64,000 nt of DNA, taken from contig SVFI01000001.1 of assembly GCA_015056905.1 (NCBI GenBank), forward strand, positions 1-64,000, written 5' to 3'. Below the pieces are notes generated by a model that worked only from the letters and a program-made list of their open reading frames with translations, had not been told where the DNA came from and searched no databases. Below are positions 43,935-51,625 of this stretch, piece by piece; position 1 is the first letter of the stretch; each line of letters begins with the position of its first letter. A program made the position numbers and the translations under genes. Source of the DNA: Lachnospiraceae bacterium. GTDB taxonomy: Bacteria; Bacillota; Clostridia; Lachnospirales; Lachnospiraceae.

Positions 43935-44852
43935 CTATTCCTTTGTCAAAGAATTATCCAGCATTGGTTCATCATCAATAAAATTGATTTCATCATTCAG
44001 ATAAACCTGATAATCTCCCCATACTCTTTCGAGTTCTTTTAAGTTCTCTCTCGTCTGATCCGGCGCCTTGACACAAAGTGCCACAACAAGTGCATTGATC
44101 AGACTAAGCGGCGCCACCAAAGAATCCACAATGGAAAGCATATCACTTCTTGCCAACAAATTGCAGGAAGAATACAAACTCATCGGCGAACGGTCTGTAT
44201 CCGTAATGGAAATCACCTTCGCATTCCTGTCTCTTGCAAATTCCATTGCCTTGAGCGTTCGCATGGAATAACGCGGAAAGCTGATACCGACGACCACATC
44301 CTCCTCGCTCACTCGGATCATCTGCTCAAACAGCTCTGTCATAGATGTTGTCCGGAGCATGATAACATCTCCGCGAATCATGGAAAGATAAAATCCAAGG
44401 AAATTTGCAAGCGGTTCACAACTCCGGAGTCCGATAATATACACATGCTTTGCTTTCAAAATGGAATCCACCGCCATCTCAAAAGAAACCGGATCCAAAT
44501 GTTCCATCGTATGGGAAATTTTGTCCATATCCGCCTGCAATACCGACATCACAAGTTCCGACTGGGAACTGTTTCCGTACTTTACTCCGACTTTCTGCAC
44601 ACTGCTCCATTTTCCCTGTACCCATTCCTCCAAGGCTTTCTGAAGCTCCGGATATCCGTTGTAGCCGAGCACCGAAGCAAATCGTACCACCGTCGATTCA
44701 CTAACATTAATTTCTGCACCGAGTTTTGCCGCAGTCATAAATACCGCGCTGTCATAATGCTCTGTAATGTAGGCTGCAATTTTTTTCTGCCCTTTACTGA
44801 GCTTATCATATTTCATTTCAATCCTACTGATAATATCCACTGTCTTTGCCAT
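43935..44852 (-). CDS. RpiR/MurR-family transcriptional regulator
   Basis: 305 residues. An N-terminal helix-turn-helix domain (about 1-77; motif AKLGAEINVSESTVVRFASVLGYNGYPELQKAL) precedes a SIS sugar-phosphate-binding domain (about 125-260; VYIIGLRSCEPLANFLGFYL and VVGISFPRYSMRTLKAMEFARDRN-type segments). Such regulators usually sense phosphosugars. No sugar catabolic gene adjoins it: the neighbours are a TetR gene upstream (46-bp gap) and HI0933 downstream (5 bp), so its target is unclear. The start follows AGAGGAAA. Confidence 0.93.
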   Translation of the reverse strand: MAKTVDIISRIEMKYDKLSKGQKKIAAYITEHYDSAVFMTAAKLGAEINVSESTVVRFASVLGYNGYPELQKALEEWVQGKWSSVQKVGVKYGNSSQSELVMSVLQADMDKISHTMEHLDPVSFEMAVDSILKAKHVYIIGLRSCEPLANFLGFYLSMIRGDVIMLRTTSMTELFEQMIRVSEEDVVVGISFPRYSMRTLKAMEFARDRNAKVISITDTDRSPMSLYSSCNLLARSDMLSIVDSLVAPLSLINALVVALCVKAPDQTRENLKELERVWGDYQVYLNDEINFIDDEPMLDNSLTKE

Positions 44853-44898
44853 ATCGTTTCCTCTTACCTTCTCTTTTCCCTAAAACAATATTGTAAAG

Positions 44899-45456
44899 TT
44901 ACACTGCATTCTTTTCGTAAGACTCTCTCAGCAATCGCAGCGTTTCCGTTTCCGGCAAATCATAATCCCCCGTAATTGCCATTCCGGCAGCACCATGAAT
45001 AAAAATCCACATCTTCATAAAGAGTTCTCCCGGGTCTTTTACCCCGAGCGCTTTTGCACGCGCAAGTTCTTTCATGAACGCTCCTGTCGACCCGTTCAGA
45101 AGTTCATACAGACTTTTGCCGTATCTCTCCTTGGATAAAAACAGCAAATAAAAAAGCTGCGAATGCTTCATGGCAAAATCAATATATGCCATTCCGAAGC
45201 ATACAAACGGTTTTTCCTCCTGCGGATGCTCTTTGCAATAGTCTGCATAGAAATCCGAAAAGAAGCGAATTGCCATATCAAAGATTTCTTTTTGAAGTTG
45301 TTCCATGTTCTCATAGATGCGGAAAATCGGTTGTGTCGAGCATCCTGCCTTATCTGCAAGTTTTCTTGCGGTAACACTACCCATTCCCTCTGTTTTCGCA
45401 ATTTCAAATGCCGCTTTTTGAATCATTTCTTTTGTAATACTTATCTTTCTTGCCAT
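44899..45456 (-). CDS. TetR/AcrR-family regulator, likely autorepressor
   Basis: 185 residues. The N-terminal helix-turn-helix (about 8-55) has the TetR pattern AAFEIAKTEGMGSVTARKLADKAGCSTQPIFRIYENMEQL (in overlapping parts). The C-terminal ligand domain is not assignable. The start follows GAGGTG. A TTGACA promoter upstream has a RTAAC-N4-GTTAY palindrome over its start point, and three more copies occur upstream of the neighbouring thioesterase gene, so I infer that this protein represses itself and that gene. An acyl-CoA or acyl-ACP-type ligand is a guess based on the thioesterase. Confidence 0.92.
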   Translation of the reverse strand: MARKISITKEMIQKAAFEIAKTEGMGSVTARKLADKAGCSTQPIFRIYENMEQLQKEIFDMAIRFFSDFYADYCKEHPQEEKPFVCFGMAYIDFAMKHSQLFYLLFLSKERYGKSLYELLNGSTGAFMKELARAKALGVKDPGELFMKMWIFIHGAAGMAITGDYDLPETETLRLLRESYEKNAV

Positions 45457-45485
45457 CGTTTTTCACCTCATATAAAAAGACCAGA

Positions 45486-45513
45486 ATAACGTATGTATCA
45501 TAACACTTGTTAT
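45486..45513. promoter_or_regulatory. Operator pair upstream of the TetR gene
   Basis: The exact palindromic site ATAAC-ACTT-GTTAT (45500-45513) directly abuts a degenerate copy ATAAC-GTAT-GTATC (45486-45499). The exact site covers the predicted transcription start and touches the -10 box of the TetR gene, as expected for an autorepressor. Confidence 0.6.
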
Positions 45514-45540
45514 TCTAGTCTATTTTTTTCACTTTGTCAA
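45512..45540 (-). promoter_or_regulatory. Promoter of the TetR-RpiR-HI0933-cmk-ispH-S1 operon
   Basis: Minus-strand TTGACA and TAGAAT are 17 bp apart, with the start predicted near 45505 inside the operator. Confidence 0.65.
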
Positions 45541-45563
45541 TATTATGTGAACCATTATTTTTA

Positions 45564-45992
45564 TTATTTTTCGTCAGAAATCGCGGAAACAAAGCATTCG
45601 TATATATCAGGGTATATTTTCTTTATGTTGACCGGCATAAGGTTGCTGTCCACAAAGCCGTGCTCCGAGGTTCCCGTCGCATGAAGCTGTCCACTCTCTT
45701 TATGGTACACTTCATAGGTGACTGAGAACTTAACCCCTTTAAAATCCTGTATTTTCATGCAAATACGGAATGTATCGCCATAGCGGAACGCTTTTTTGTA
45801 TTTACACGAAACACCGAGTACCGGAATCAAAAGACCTCTTCTCTCCATCTCGTCATACGGGATACCGATTCGTTCTAAAAAATCAATGCGCGCCTCCTCA
45901 AACCATCGTATATAATTCGCATGATGTATGATACTCATCTGGTCTGTTTCATAGTAGTAAGTTTTTCTTTCATAAGGTTTATAATCGCTCAT
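45564..45992 (-). CDS. 4HBT-fold acyl-CoA thioesterase (YbgC/FadM-like)
   Basis: 142 residues from the ATG at 45992, five bases after GGGGAG; a reading 56 codons longer would run through operator sites and lacks a ribosome binding site. The hot-dog fold motif YYYETDQMSIIHHANYIRWF has the catalytic Asp at residue 17, followed by the EEARIDFLERIGIPYDEM helix. The enzyme hydrolyses acyl thioesters; substrate unknown. The gene precedes the TetR gene on the same strand, with three matching palindromes in its promoter region. Confidence 0.93.
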   Translation of the reverse strand: MSDYKPYERKTYYYETDQMSIIHHANYIRWFEEARIDFLERIGIPYDEMERRGLLIPVLGVSCKYKKAFRYGDTFRICMKIQDFKGVKFSVTYEVYHKESGQLHATGTSEHGFVDSNLMPVNIKKIYPDIYECFVSAISDEK

Positions 45993-46017
45993 TTCGTCTC
46001 CCCTTTTTCTATGATTT

Positions 46018-46087
46018 ATAACAGTTGTTACCAACGCCCCATAACGCGTGTTATATCGCGCAAAACCGCGCCCGTAACATTTGTTAT
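46018..46087. promoter_or_regulatory. Three TetR-type operator palindromes upstream of the thioesterase gene
   Basis: ATAAC-AGTT-GTTAC (46018-46031), ATAAC-GCGT-GTTAT (46041-46054) and GTAAC-ATTT-GTTAT (46074-46087) share the consensus RTAAC-N4-GTTAY with the site upstream of the TetR gene. Their centres are 23 and 33 bp apart. The second and third overlap the candidate -10 and -35 boxes. The remainder of the gap up to 46245 shows only TGCAAA-rich sequence and no gene. Confidence 0.65.
46050..46077 (-). promoter_or_regulatory. Candidate promoter of the thioesterase gene
   Basis: Minus-strand TTACGG and TATAAC are 16 bp apart. Each hexamer lies within or across an operator palindrome, which would give direct repression. 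Confidence 0.4.
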
Positions 46088-46245
46088 ATATTTCTCTCGC
46101 ATACCTACCAAAAAAATGCAAATAACGCACGTTTTTCCTGCAAACACCGAAAAGACGCATTTGCGCTCCTGCAAAACCTGCAAAAACCCTTGCATTTCAC
46201 GCTCCCAGTGTACCAGTTTTGCTTGTATTTTGCAAGAAAAGCCTG

Positions 46246-46287
46246 CACAAAAAAAGAGCCTCTGCATCTTATGCAGAAGCTCTTTTA
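46246..46287 (-). terminator. Terminator of the decarboxylase operon
   Basis: A 16-bp stem (AAAAGAGCTTCTGCAT with ATGCAGAGGCTCTTTT, one G-U pair) and AAG loop, followed by a T-run on the minus strand, sits 17 bp past the stop of the OadA-type gene. Confidence 0.85.
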
Positions 46288-46303
46288 ATTACCTTATTTC
46301 GGA

Positions 46304-47725
46304 TTATACCGGATAAGCACCGTTTGCTGTGTCAGCTTTGGATAAATCAACTTTGTCCTGCTGTGCTTTACGATACTTGAAGAAGTCTGTAGCAACCTGT
46401 GGGAATAATGCGTATGATAATACGTCTTCATCCTGCTGCTTCCATTCTTTCATTTCTGATTCCAGTTTTTCCATTTCGTTATCGATAAGGTCAGCCGGAC
46501 GACATGTAATTCTCTCTTCACCCGGGATAACTTTATCAATAACTTCCTGACTCATCGGTTTTACTGTCTGACCATATTTACCACGTAATACGTCTTTTGT
46601 CTGGTCAGTAGCCATTTTATATCTTTCACCCATAAGTACGTTGAATACAGCCTGTGTACCAACGATCTGTGAAGAAGGTGTAACAAGTGGCGGTTCACCG
46701 AGATCTTTACGAACTGCAGGGATTTCTTTTAATACATCGTAGTATTTATCTTCTGCATTCTGCTCTTTCAACTGGCTAACCATGTTAGAAAGCATTCCGC
46801 CCGGTACCTGATATAACAATGTCTTGATATCAACACCCATTACCTTCGGATTTAAAAGACCTGATGCTAAGCACTCATCTCTGTATGGTCTGAAGTAATC
46901 AGCGATTTCAGCAAGTAAGTTCTGGTCAAATCCTGTGTCGTACTCTGTTCCCTTGAATGTCTCAACCATAACTTCTGTTGCAGGCTGAGATGTTCCGAGA
47001 GCGAACGGACTCATTGCACAGTCGATGACGTCAACACCTGCTTCTACTGCTTTTAAGTATGTCATAGAAGCAACACCTGATGTGTAGTGTGTATGTAACT
47101 GGATTGGAAGTTTTGTAACTTCTTTCATAGCTTTTACAAGTTCAGCAGCCTTGTATGGTACTAAGAGACCAGCCATATCTTTGATACAGATAGAATCTGC
47201 ACCCATTTCTTCAATCTTCTTAGCCATGTCTGTCCAGTATTCCATTGTATAAGCATCACCAAGTGTGTAAGAAAGAGCAATCTGTGCATGACCTCTTCCT
47301 TCACGCTGTTTGATCTTGTTTGTAGAATTAACTGCTGCTTCTAAGTTACGAAGGTCATTGAGACAGTCGAAAATACGAATGATATCAATACCGTTTGCAA
47401 CAGATCTTTCAACGAAAGCATCTACTACGTCATCAGCGTATGGTCTGTAACCTAAAATGTTCTGACCTCTGAATAACATCTGAAGAGGTGTGTTAGGACA
47501 TCCGTCTTTAATTTTACGAAGTCTGTCCCATGGATCTTCTTTTAAGAAACGAAGGGAAGCATCGAATGTCGCACCACCCCAGCACTCAAGAGAATTGTAT
47601 CCTACTTTGTCAAGCTTCTCTAAGATAGGAAGCATGAATTCTGTTGGCATTCTTGTTGCGATCAAAGACTGATGCGCATCACGTAATATAGTTTCGGTAA
47701 TTTTTACCGGTCTTTTTTCAGCCAT
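46304..47725 (-). CDS. OadA/PycB-type carboxyltransferase subunit (oxaloacetate/pyruvate)
   Basis: 473 residues. The TIM-barrel carboxyltransferase has the metal and catalytic motifs of the oxaloacetate decarboxylase alpha / pyruvate carboxylase / transcarboxylase 5S family: LRDAHQSLIATR, DSICIKDMAGLL (carbamylated Lys) and QLHTHYTSGVASM (metal His-x-His). It ends after the barrel and a helical extension, with no C-terminal biotin domain, so it must work with the separate biotin carrier encoded in this operon. It moves CO2 between oxaloacetate/pyruvate and biotin. Last gene of a five-gene cluster, 30 bp after the beta-subunit gene. Confidence 0.94.
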   Translation of the reverse strand: MAEKRPVKITETILRDAHQSLIATRMPTEFMLPILEKLDKVGYNSLECWGGATFDASLRFLKEDPWDRLRKIKDGCPNTPLQMLFRGQNILGYRPYADDVVDAFVERSVANGIDIIRIFDCLNDLRNLEAAVNSTNKIKQREGRGHAQIALSYTLGDAYTMEYWTDMAKKIEEMGADSICIKDMAGLLVPYKAAELVKAMKEVTKLPIQLHTHYTSGVASMTYLKAVEAGVDVIDCAMSPFALGTSQPATEVMVETFKGTEYDTGFDQNLLAEIADYFRPYRDECLASGLLNPKVMGVDIKTLLYQVPGGMLSNMVSQLKEQNAEDKYYDVLKEIPAVRKDLGEPPLVTPSSQIVGTQAVFNVLMGERYKMATDQTKDVLRGKYGQTVKPMSQEVIDKVIPGEERITCRPADLIDNEMEKLESEMKEWKQQDEDVLSYALFPQVATDFFKYRKAQQDKVDLSKADTANGAYPV

Positions 47726-47755
47726 TTATTTTTCCTCCTGTTTTAATCAAATAAT

Positions 47756-48907
47756 TTAGAATACACCGAATACAGCCATGAATGTTCCGGCTGCTACGGC
47801 CGTACCGATAACTCCGGCAACGTTAGGTCCCATCGCATGCATAAGAAGGAAGTTCGTTGGGTCTGCCTCTGCACCAACCTTCTGCGATACTCTGGCTGCC
47901 ATCGGAACCGCGGAAACTCCGGCAGAACCAATCAGCGGGTTAACTTTACCTTTTGTCATAACGCACATTAACTTACCAAACAATACTCCGGCTGCTGTAC
48001 CGAATGCAAATGCAATCAGACCGAGAATAACGATTTTACCTGTATCCCAGTTAAGGAATGCTTCCGCACTTGTTGTTGCACCTACCGATGTACCAAGTAA
48101 GATAACTACAATGTACATAAGAGCATTGGATGCAGTTTCTGTCAGCTGACGAACTACGCCCGACTCTCTGAACAAGTTACCGAGCATCAGCATACCAACG
48201 AGCGGCGCTGTTGTCGGAAGAATTAAAGATACAACAATCGTAACGACAATCGGGAACAAAATCTTCTCAAGTTTTGAAACCGGACGAAGCTGACCCATCT
48301 TAATCTTACGCTCTTTCTCTGTTGTAAGAAGTTTCATAATCGGCGGCTGAATAATCGGAACGAGTGACATATACGAATATGCTGCCACGGCAATCGGTCC
48401 CATAAGTGCTGTCTGACCCAATTTTCCTGCAAGGAAAATGGATGTCGGACCATCGGCACCACCGATGATGGAGATAGCTGCTGCAGCCTTATCATTGAAT
48501 CCGAGAGCAATCGCTCCGAAGTAAGCTGCGAAAATACCGAACTGAGCTGCCGCACCAAGCCAAAAGCTCTTCGGGTTTGCGATAAGCGGACCAAAGTCTG
48601 TCATCGCACCTACACCCATAAAGATGAGGGATGGCATGATAGCCCATTCATCTAAAAGATAGAAATAGTACAAAAGACCACCGACACCGTTTGGTGAATC
48701 TTCAATGCTCATCATAATATCCGGGTAAATATTTACCAGGAGCATACCAAATGCAATCGGAACCAGCAAAAGTGGCTCAAATTCATGCCGAATGGCAAGG
48801 TACAAGAACACACATGCCACAGCAATCATGACATAGTTTCCGATGGTAAGATTGAAGAAAGCCGTCTGATGCACCAGATTATCTAAGGTATTAATTATGT
48901 AATCCAT
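47756..48907 (-). CDS. Sodium-pumping decarboxylase beta subunit
   Basis: 383 residues, about nine to eleven transmembrane helices. It matches the OadB/GcdB/MmdB family, which decarboxylates carboxybiotin and pumps Na+ out. The conserved SIIGGADGPTSIFLAGKL segment and the C-terminal GSAGVSAVPMAARVSQKVG stretch, both tied to Na+ and carboxybiotin handling, are intact. It is shared by two different carboxyltransferases in this operon. The start follows GGAGG. Confidence 0.95.
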   Translation of the reverse strand: MDYIINTLDNLVHQTAFFNLTIGNYVMIAVACVFLYLAIRHEFEPLLLVPIAFGMLLVNIYPDIMMSIEDSPNGVGGLLYYFYLLDEWAIMPSLIFMGVGAMTDFGPLIANPKSFWLGAAAQFGIFAAYFGAIALGFNDKAAAAISIIGGADGPTSIFLAGKLGQTALMGPIAVAAYSYMSLVPIIQPPIMKLLTTEKERKIKMGQLRPVSKLEKILFPIVVTIVVSLILPTTAPLVGMLMLGNLFRESGVVRQLTETASNALMYIVVILLGTSVGATTSAEAFLNWDTGKIVILGLIAFAFGTAAGVLFGKLMCVMTKGKVNPLIGSAGVSAVPMAARVSQKVGAEADPTNFLLMHAMGPNVAGVIGTAVAAGTFMAVFGVF

Positions 48908-48951
48908 TTGTCGACCTCCTGTTTTTTGTCGTTTGATTTACAAAAGACATA

Positions 48952-49323
48952 TTAGTTTAATGTTGCAAGAGTAGCACCTGCTTCTACAGCATCGCCAACT
49001 GCTACATCAATACTAGCAACAGTACCGTCTTCCGGAGCAACAACCGGGATTTCCATCTTCATTGCTTCAAGAATGATTACTGTATCACCTTTTTTCATAG
49101 CCTGACCAACGCTTGCTTCTACCTTGAATACTTTACCGGCTGCACCTGCTTCTACTTTGATTCCGCCTGCTGCGCCAGCTGCTTTCGGAGCTGCTGCTGG
49201 AGCCGCTTTTGGTGCTGCCTTCGGAGCTGCTTTCGGAGCTGCTGCAACAGCACCAGAAGTAGCGCCTTCTTCAACTACTACATCGTATACGTTTCCGTTC
49301 ACGGTAATTGTATAATTTTTCAT
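48952..49323 (-). CDS. Biotin carboxyl carrier subunit
   Basis: 123 residues. An N-terminal segment (about 1-18) and an alanine/proline/lysine linker (about 25-50, repeats of AAPK) precede the biotinyl domain (about 53-123). The biotin-attachment motif EAMKME is near residue 90, with VILEAMKMEIPV as context. Carriers with this flexible linker (GcdC, MmdC, 1.3S type) shuttle CO2 between the carboxyltransferase and pump subunits. It lies between the lipoprotein and the beta-subunit genes. Confidence 0.95.
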   Translation of the reverse strand: MKNYTITVNGNVYDVVVEEGATSGAVAAAPKAAPKAAPKAAPAAAPKAAGAAGGIKVEAGAAGKVFKVEASVGQAMKKGDTVIILEAMKMEIPVVAPEDGTVASIDVAVGDAVEAGATLATLN

Positions 49324-49342
49324 CTTAATTTCCTCCTGTTAA

Positions 49343-50098
49343 TTAGGCATTCTGCCATTTGTTTCTGTTTACTTTCCGTACACTTCTGATAACGACACCG
49401 TCAGAAGATCCACCGTTTGCTGCTTCATAAGCTGCGATCGCTGCAGAGATAACTGCGATAAGCTCTGTGTCATCTGCTTCCTCTGCCTCAATAATCTGTG
49501 CAATTGTGTTGTCCACAGACTTCTCTGTCTCAGACTTCTTGTCCTTCTTGGAGAACGCTGCCTGAATCTTAGGAATAAATCCAAAGAGTGAGATAATTAA
49601 ACTGATAAGAAGCAGTACCGCAAACACAGTACCCATACCGAGCAATGTATTAAGTCCCGCATTCGTCATCTTCTCACTCATTGTGTAGTTTACATTTACC
49701 GTAAACGATTTTACCAATAACTCTTTTTGGTTATATACAAGTTCTACATCGGCCGTTCTTATATTCCCGTCCGGATCAAGCGCAGAACCTGCAATTGCCG
49801 TATTTACGACAACCTCATCTCCGTCAATCTTAACTTCATGACCGGTCGTCTCGACATAACCACCTATCTCTTCCATTCCTTCTTCCCAGCTGGTCAGGTA
49901 CGAAACAAGTTTCTCATCATCGGCATATTGTTCTTTCACGCCCATGGAAACCGCTTCGCTGATCTGACTCATATAGGTGTCAGCGATTTCTACCGCCGCA
50001 AGCTGTTCTTCTGTCATAACAGAAGACTTTTCCTCACCACATGCTGTCAAACCGAAAAGACAGGCAATCATACCTAATACTAATAATCTTTTTTTCAT
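49343..50098 (-). CDS. OadG-like gamma subunit with lipoprotein N-terminal domain
   Basis: 251 residues. A lipobox GLTAC (Cys near 20) marks a lipoprotein, with an outer domain of about 120 residues related to DUF-type lipoprotein folds. A membrane helix (about 150-172) and a cytoplasmic tail follow; the tail contains an OadG-like segment ending in SVRKVNRNKWQNA, which normally helps assemble the decarboxylase complex. Fusion of a lipoprotein part to the OadG part is known in Clostridia, though its purpose is unclear. The gene sits between the MmdA-type and biotin-carrier genes. Confidence 0.88.
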   Translation of the reverse strand: MKKRLLVLGMIACLFGLTACGEEKSSVMTEEQLAAVEIADTYMSQISEAVSMGVKEQYADDEKLVSYLTSWEEGMEEIGGYVETTGHEVKIDGDEVVVNTAIAGSALDPDGNIRTADVELVYNQKELLVKSFTVNVNYTMSEKMTNAGLNTLLGMGTVFAVLLLISLIISLFGFIPKIQAAFSKKDKKSETEKSVDNTIAQIIEAEEADDTELIAVISAAIAAYEAANGGSSDGVVIRSVRKVNRNKWQNA

Positions 50099-50115
50099 AT
50101 TAAGTACATCCTTTC

Positions 50116-51546
50116 TTAAACTGTACCGTGTTTTTTAGCCGGGCGGTCTTCCCTTTTTGCGAACAGCATCTCGAATGCGCCAACCACATATTTACGTGTG
50201 TCTGCTGCATCGATGACCTGATCCACATATCCTCTCTTAGCAGCACCTGTTGCACTTGTCTGAAGTGCTGCATATTCTGCTGCTTTTTCTTTGATTACAT
50301 CAGCGCCTTCTCCGCTGTACATAATCTGTGCTGCATCGTTTGCGTTCATTGCTCCGATTTCAGCATTTGACCATGCGATCGTAAGGTCAGCACCGATTGC
50401 TTTCGAGTTCATAGCGATAGCTGCTGTTCCGAGAGCTTTTCCAACGACTACGTTTACCTTCGGAACTGTTGCATTTGCGAATGCATATGTAAGCTTAGCA
50501 ACTGCCTTTGCAATCTTCTTTTCTGCACATGTGCAAGCAACATATCCCTTCACATTTGTAAGAGAAAGAACCGGAATGTTGAATGCATCACAGAATGTAA
50601 TGAACTCAGCTGCTTTTGCACATCCGTTCGGTGTAAGAACCGCATCAAGTTTCTCAGCTACTTTACCGTCTTCTCCGATGACTTCGCTACGGTTAGCTAC
50701 ACAACCTACTGTAGAACCGTTCAAACGGATAAATCCTGTTACCATATCTTTTGCATAAGCTTCTTTTACTTCGAAGAATACGTTGTCATCTGCGATTTCA
50801 GATAATGCAATGGATGTATCTCCTGCACATGCAGCAAGATTTGCGCTTGCTCTGTTTAAATCGTCTGTGCAGTCTTCGTAAGACATATCATCTTCGTTGT
50901 TCGAAGGAAGCATTGCTACAAGCTGTCTAATCTGTGCACAGATATCAGCCTCATCTGCAACTACATCTACAAGACCTGCTTCTGCGCTCTGGAAATCAGC
51001 TGCTGCAGTATCACATTTCTCGGTATAGTTTCCGTCTAAAGCATTTGGAGAATTCACAAATAACTTGGCATTCTTGTCCTCCATAAATGTAAAATCAGTA
51101 AGGGCAGGAATCAGGGCAAGTCCACCACCACAGTTACCGAAAACGGCTGTAATCTGTGGAATCACACCTGAAGCCAATGTCTGTTTCATATAAATTTCAC
51201 CGAAGGCATTCATAGCATCTGTCGCCTCCTGAAGTCTAAGTCCGGCCGAATCGATTAAACCGATGACAGGAGCACCTGTCTTAAGAGCCAGATCATAGAG
51301 GTTTGCAATCTTCTTTGCATGCATTTCGCCGACACTTCCGTTCATCACGGATGCATCCTGGCTGTAAACATACACAAGGTTGCCTTCAATCACTCCGTAG
51401 CCGGTAACAACACCGTCCGAAGGAGTTTCTGTTGGTTTCATATTGAAATCTGTTGCTCTGGCTGTCACCATAGCTCCAATTTCAACGAAACTGTTGTCGT
51501 CGAGTAAAGCTGCAATTCTTTGACTCGCTTTTGAAGAATTACTCAT
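50116..51546 (-). CDS. MmdA/PccB-type acyl-CoA carboxyltransferase subunit
   Basis: 476 residues from the ATG at 51546, eight bases after GGAGG. Two crotonase-type domains are seen: the first with GLIDSAGLRLQEATDAMNAFGEIYM and FGNCGGGLALIPAL, the second with VANRSEVI and VVGKALGTAAIAMN. It resembles methylmalonyl-CoA decarboxylase alpha, transcarboxylase 12S and PCC beta, but is about 35 residues shorter than typical (510-520). The acyl-CoA substrate is not known. It is the first gene of the operon. Confidence 0.93.
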   Translation of the reverse strand: MSNSSKASQRIAALLDDNSFVEIGAMVTARATDFNMKPTETPSDGVVTGYGVIEGNLVYVYSQDASVMNGSVGEMHAKKIANLYDLALKTGAPVIGLIDSAGLRLQEATDAMNAFGEIYMKQTLASGVIPQITAVFGNCGGGLALIPALTDFTFMEDKNAKLFVNSPNALDGNYTEKCDTAAADFQSAEAGLVDVVADEADICAQIRQLVAMLPSNNEDDMSYEDCTDDLNRASANLAACAGDTSIALSEIADDNVFFEVKEAYAKDMVTGFIRLNGSTVGCVANRSEVIGEDGKVAEKLDAVLTPNGCAKAAEFITFCDAFNIPVLSLTNVKGYVACTCAEKKIAKAVAKLTYAFANATVPKVNVVVGKALGTAAIAMNSKAIGADLTIAWSNAEIGAMNANDAAQIMYSGEGADVIKEKAAEYAALQTSATGAAKRGYVDQVIDAADTRKYVVGAFEMLFAKREDRPAKKHGTV

Positions 51547-51625
51547 GTTTTGGACCTCCATTTTATATTAATTTATGAATAACTAGATTATGTATGGGCA
51601 TAGTACGCCCGCACACCACATTCGA

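Noticed and set aside
44885-44894. Palindrome ACAATATTGT between the TetR and RpiR genes as an operator
   Set aside because: It is short, occurs once in the gap and could arise by chance in AT-rich DNA; it is also unlike the RTAAC-N4-GTTAY sites.
45993-46160. N-terminal extension of the thioesterase
   Set aside because: It lacks a ribosome binding site, is basic and low in similarity to 4HBT proteins, and would cover the operator palindromes.
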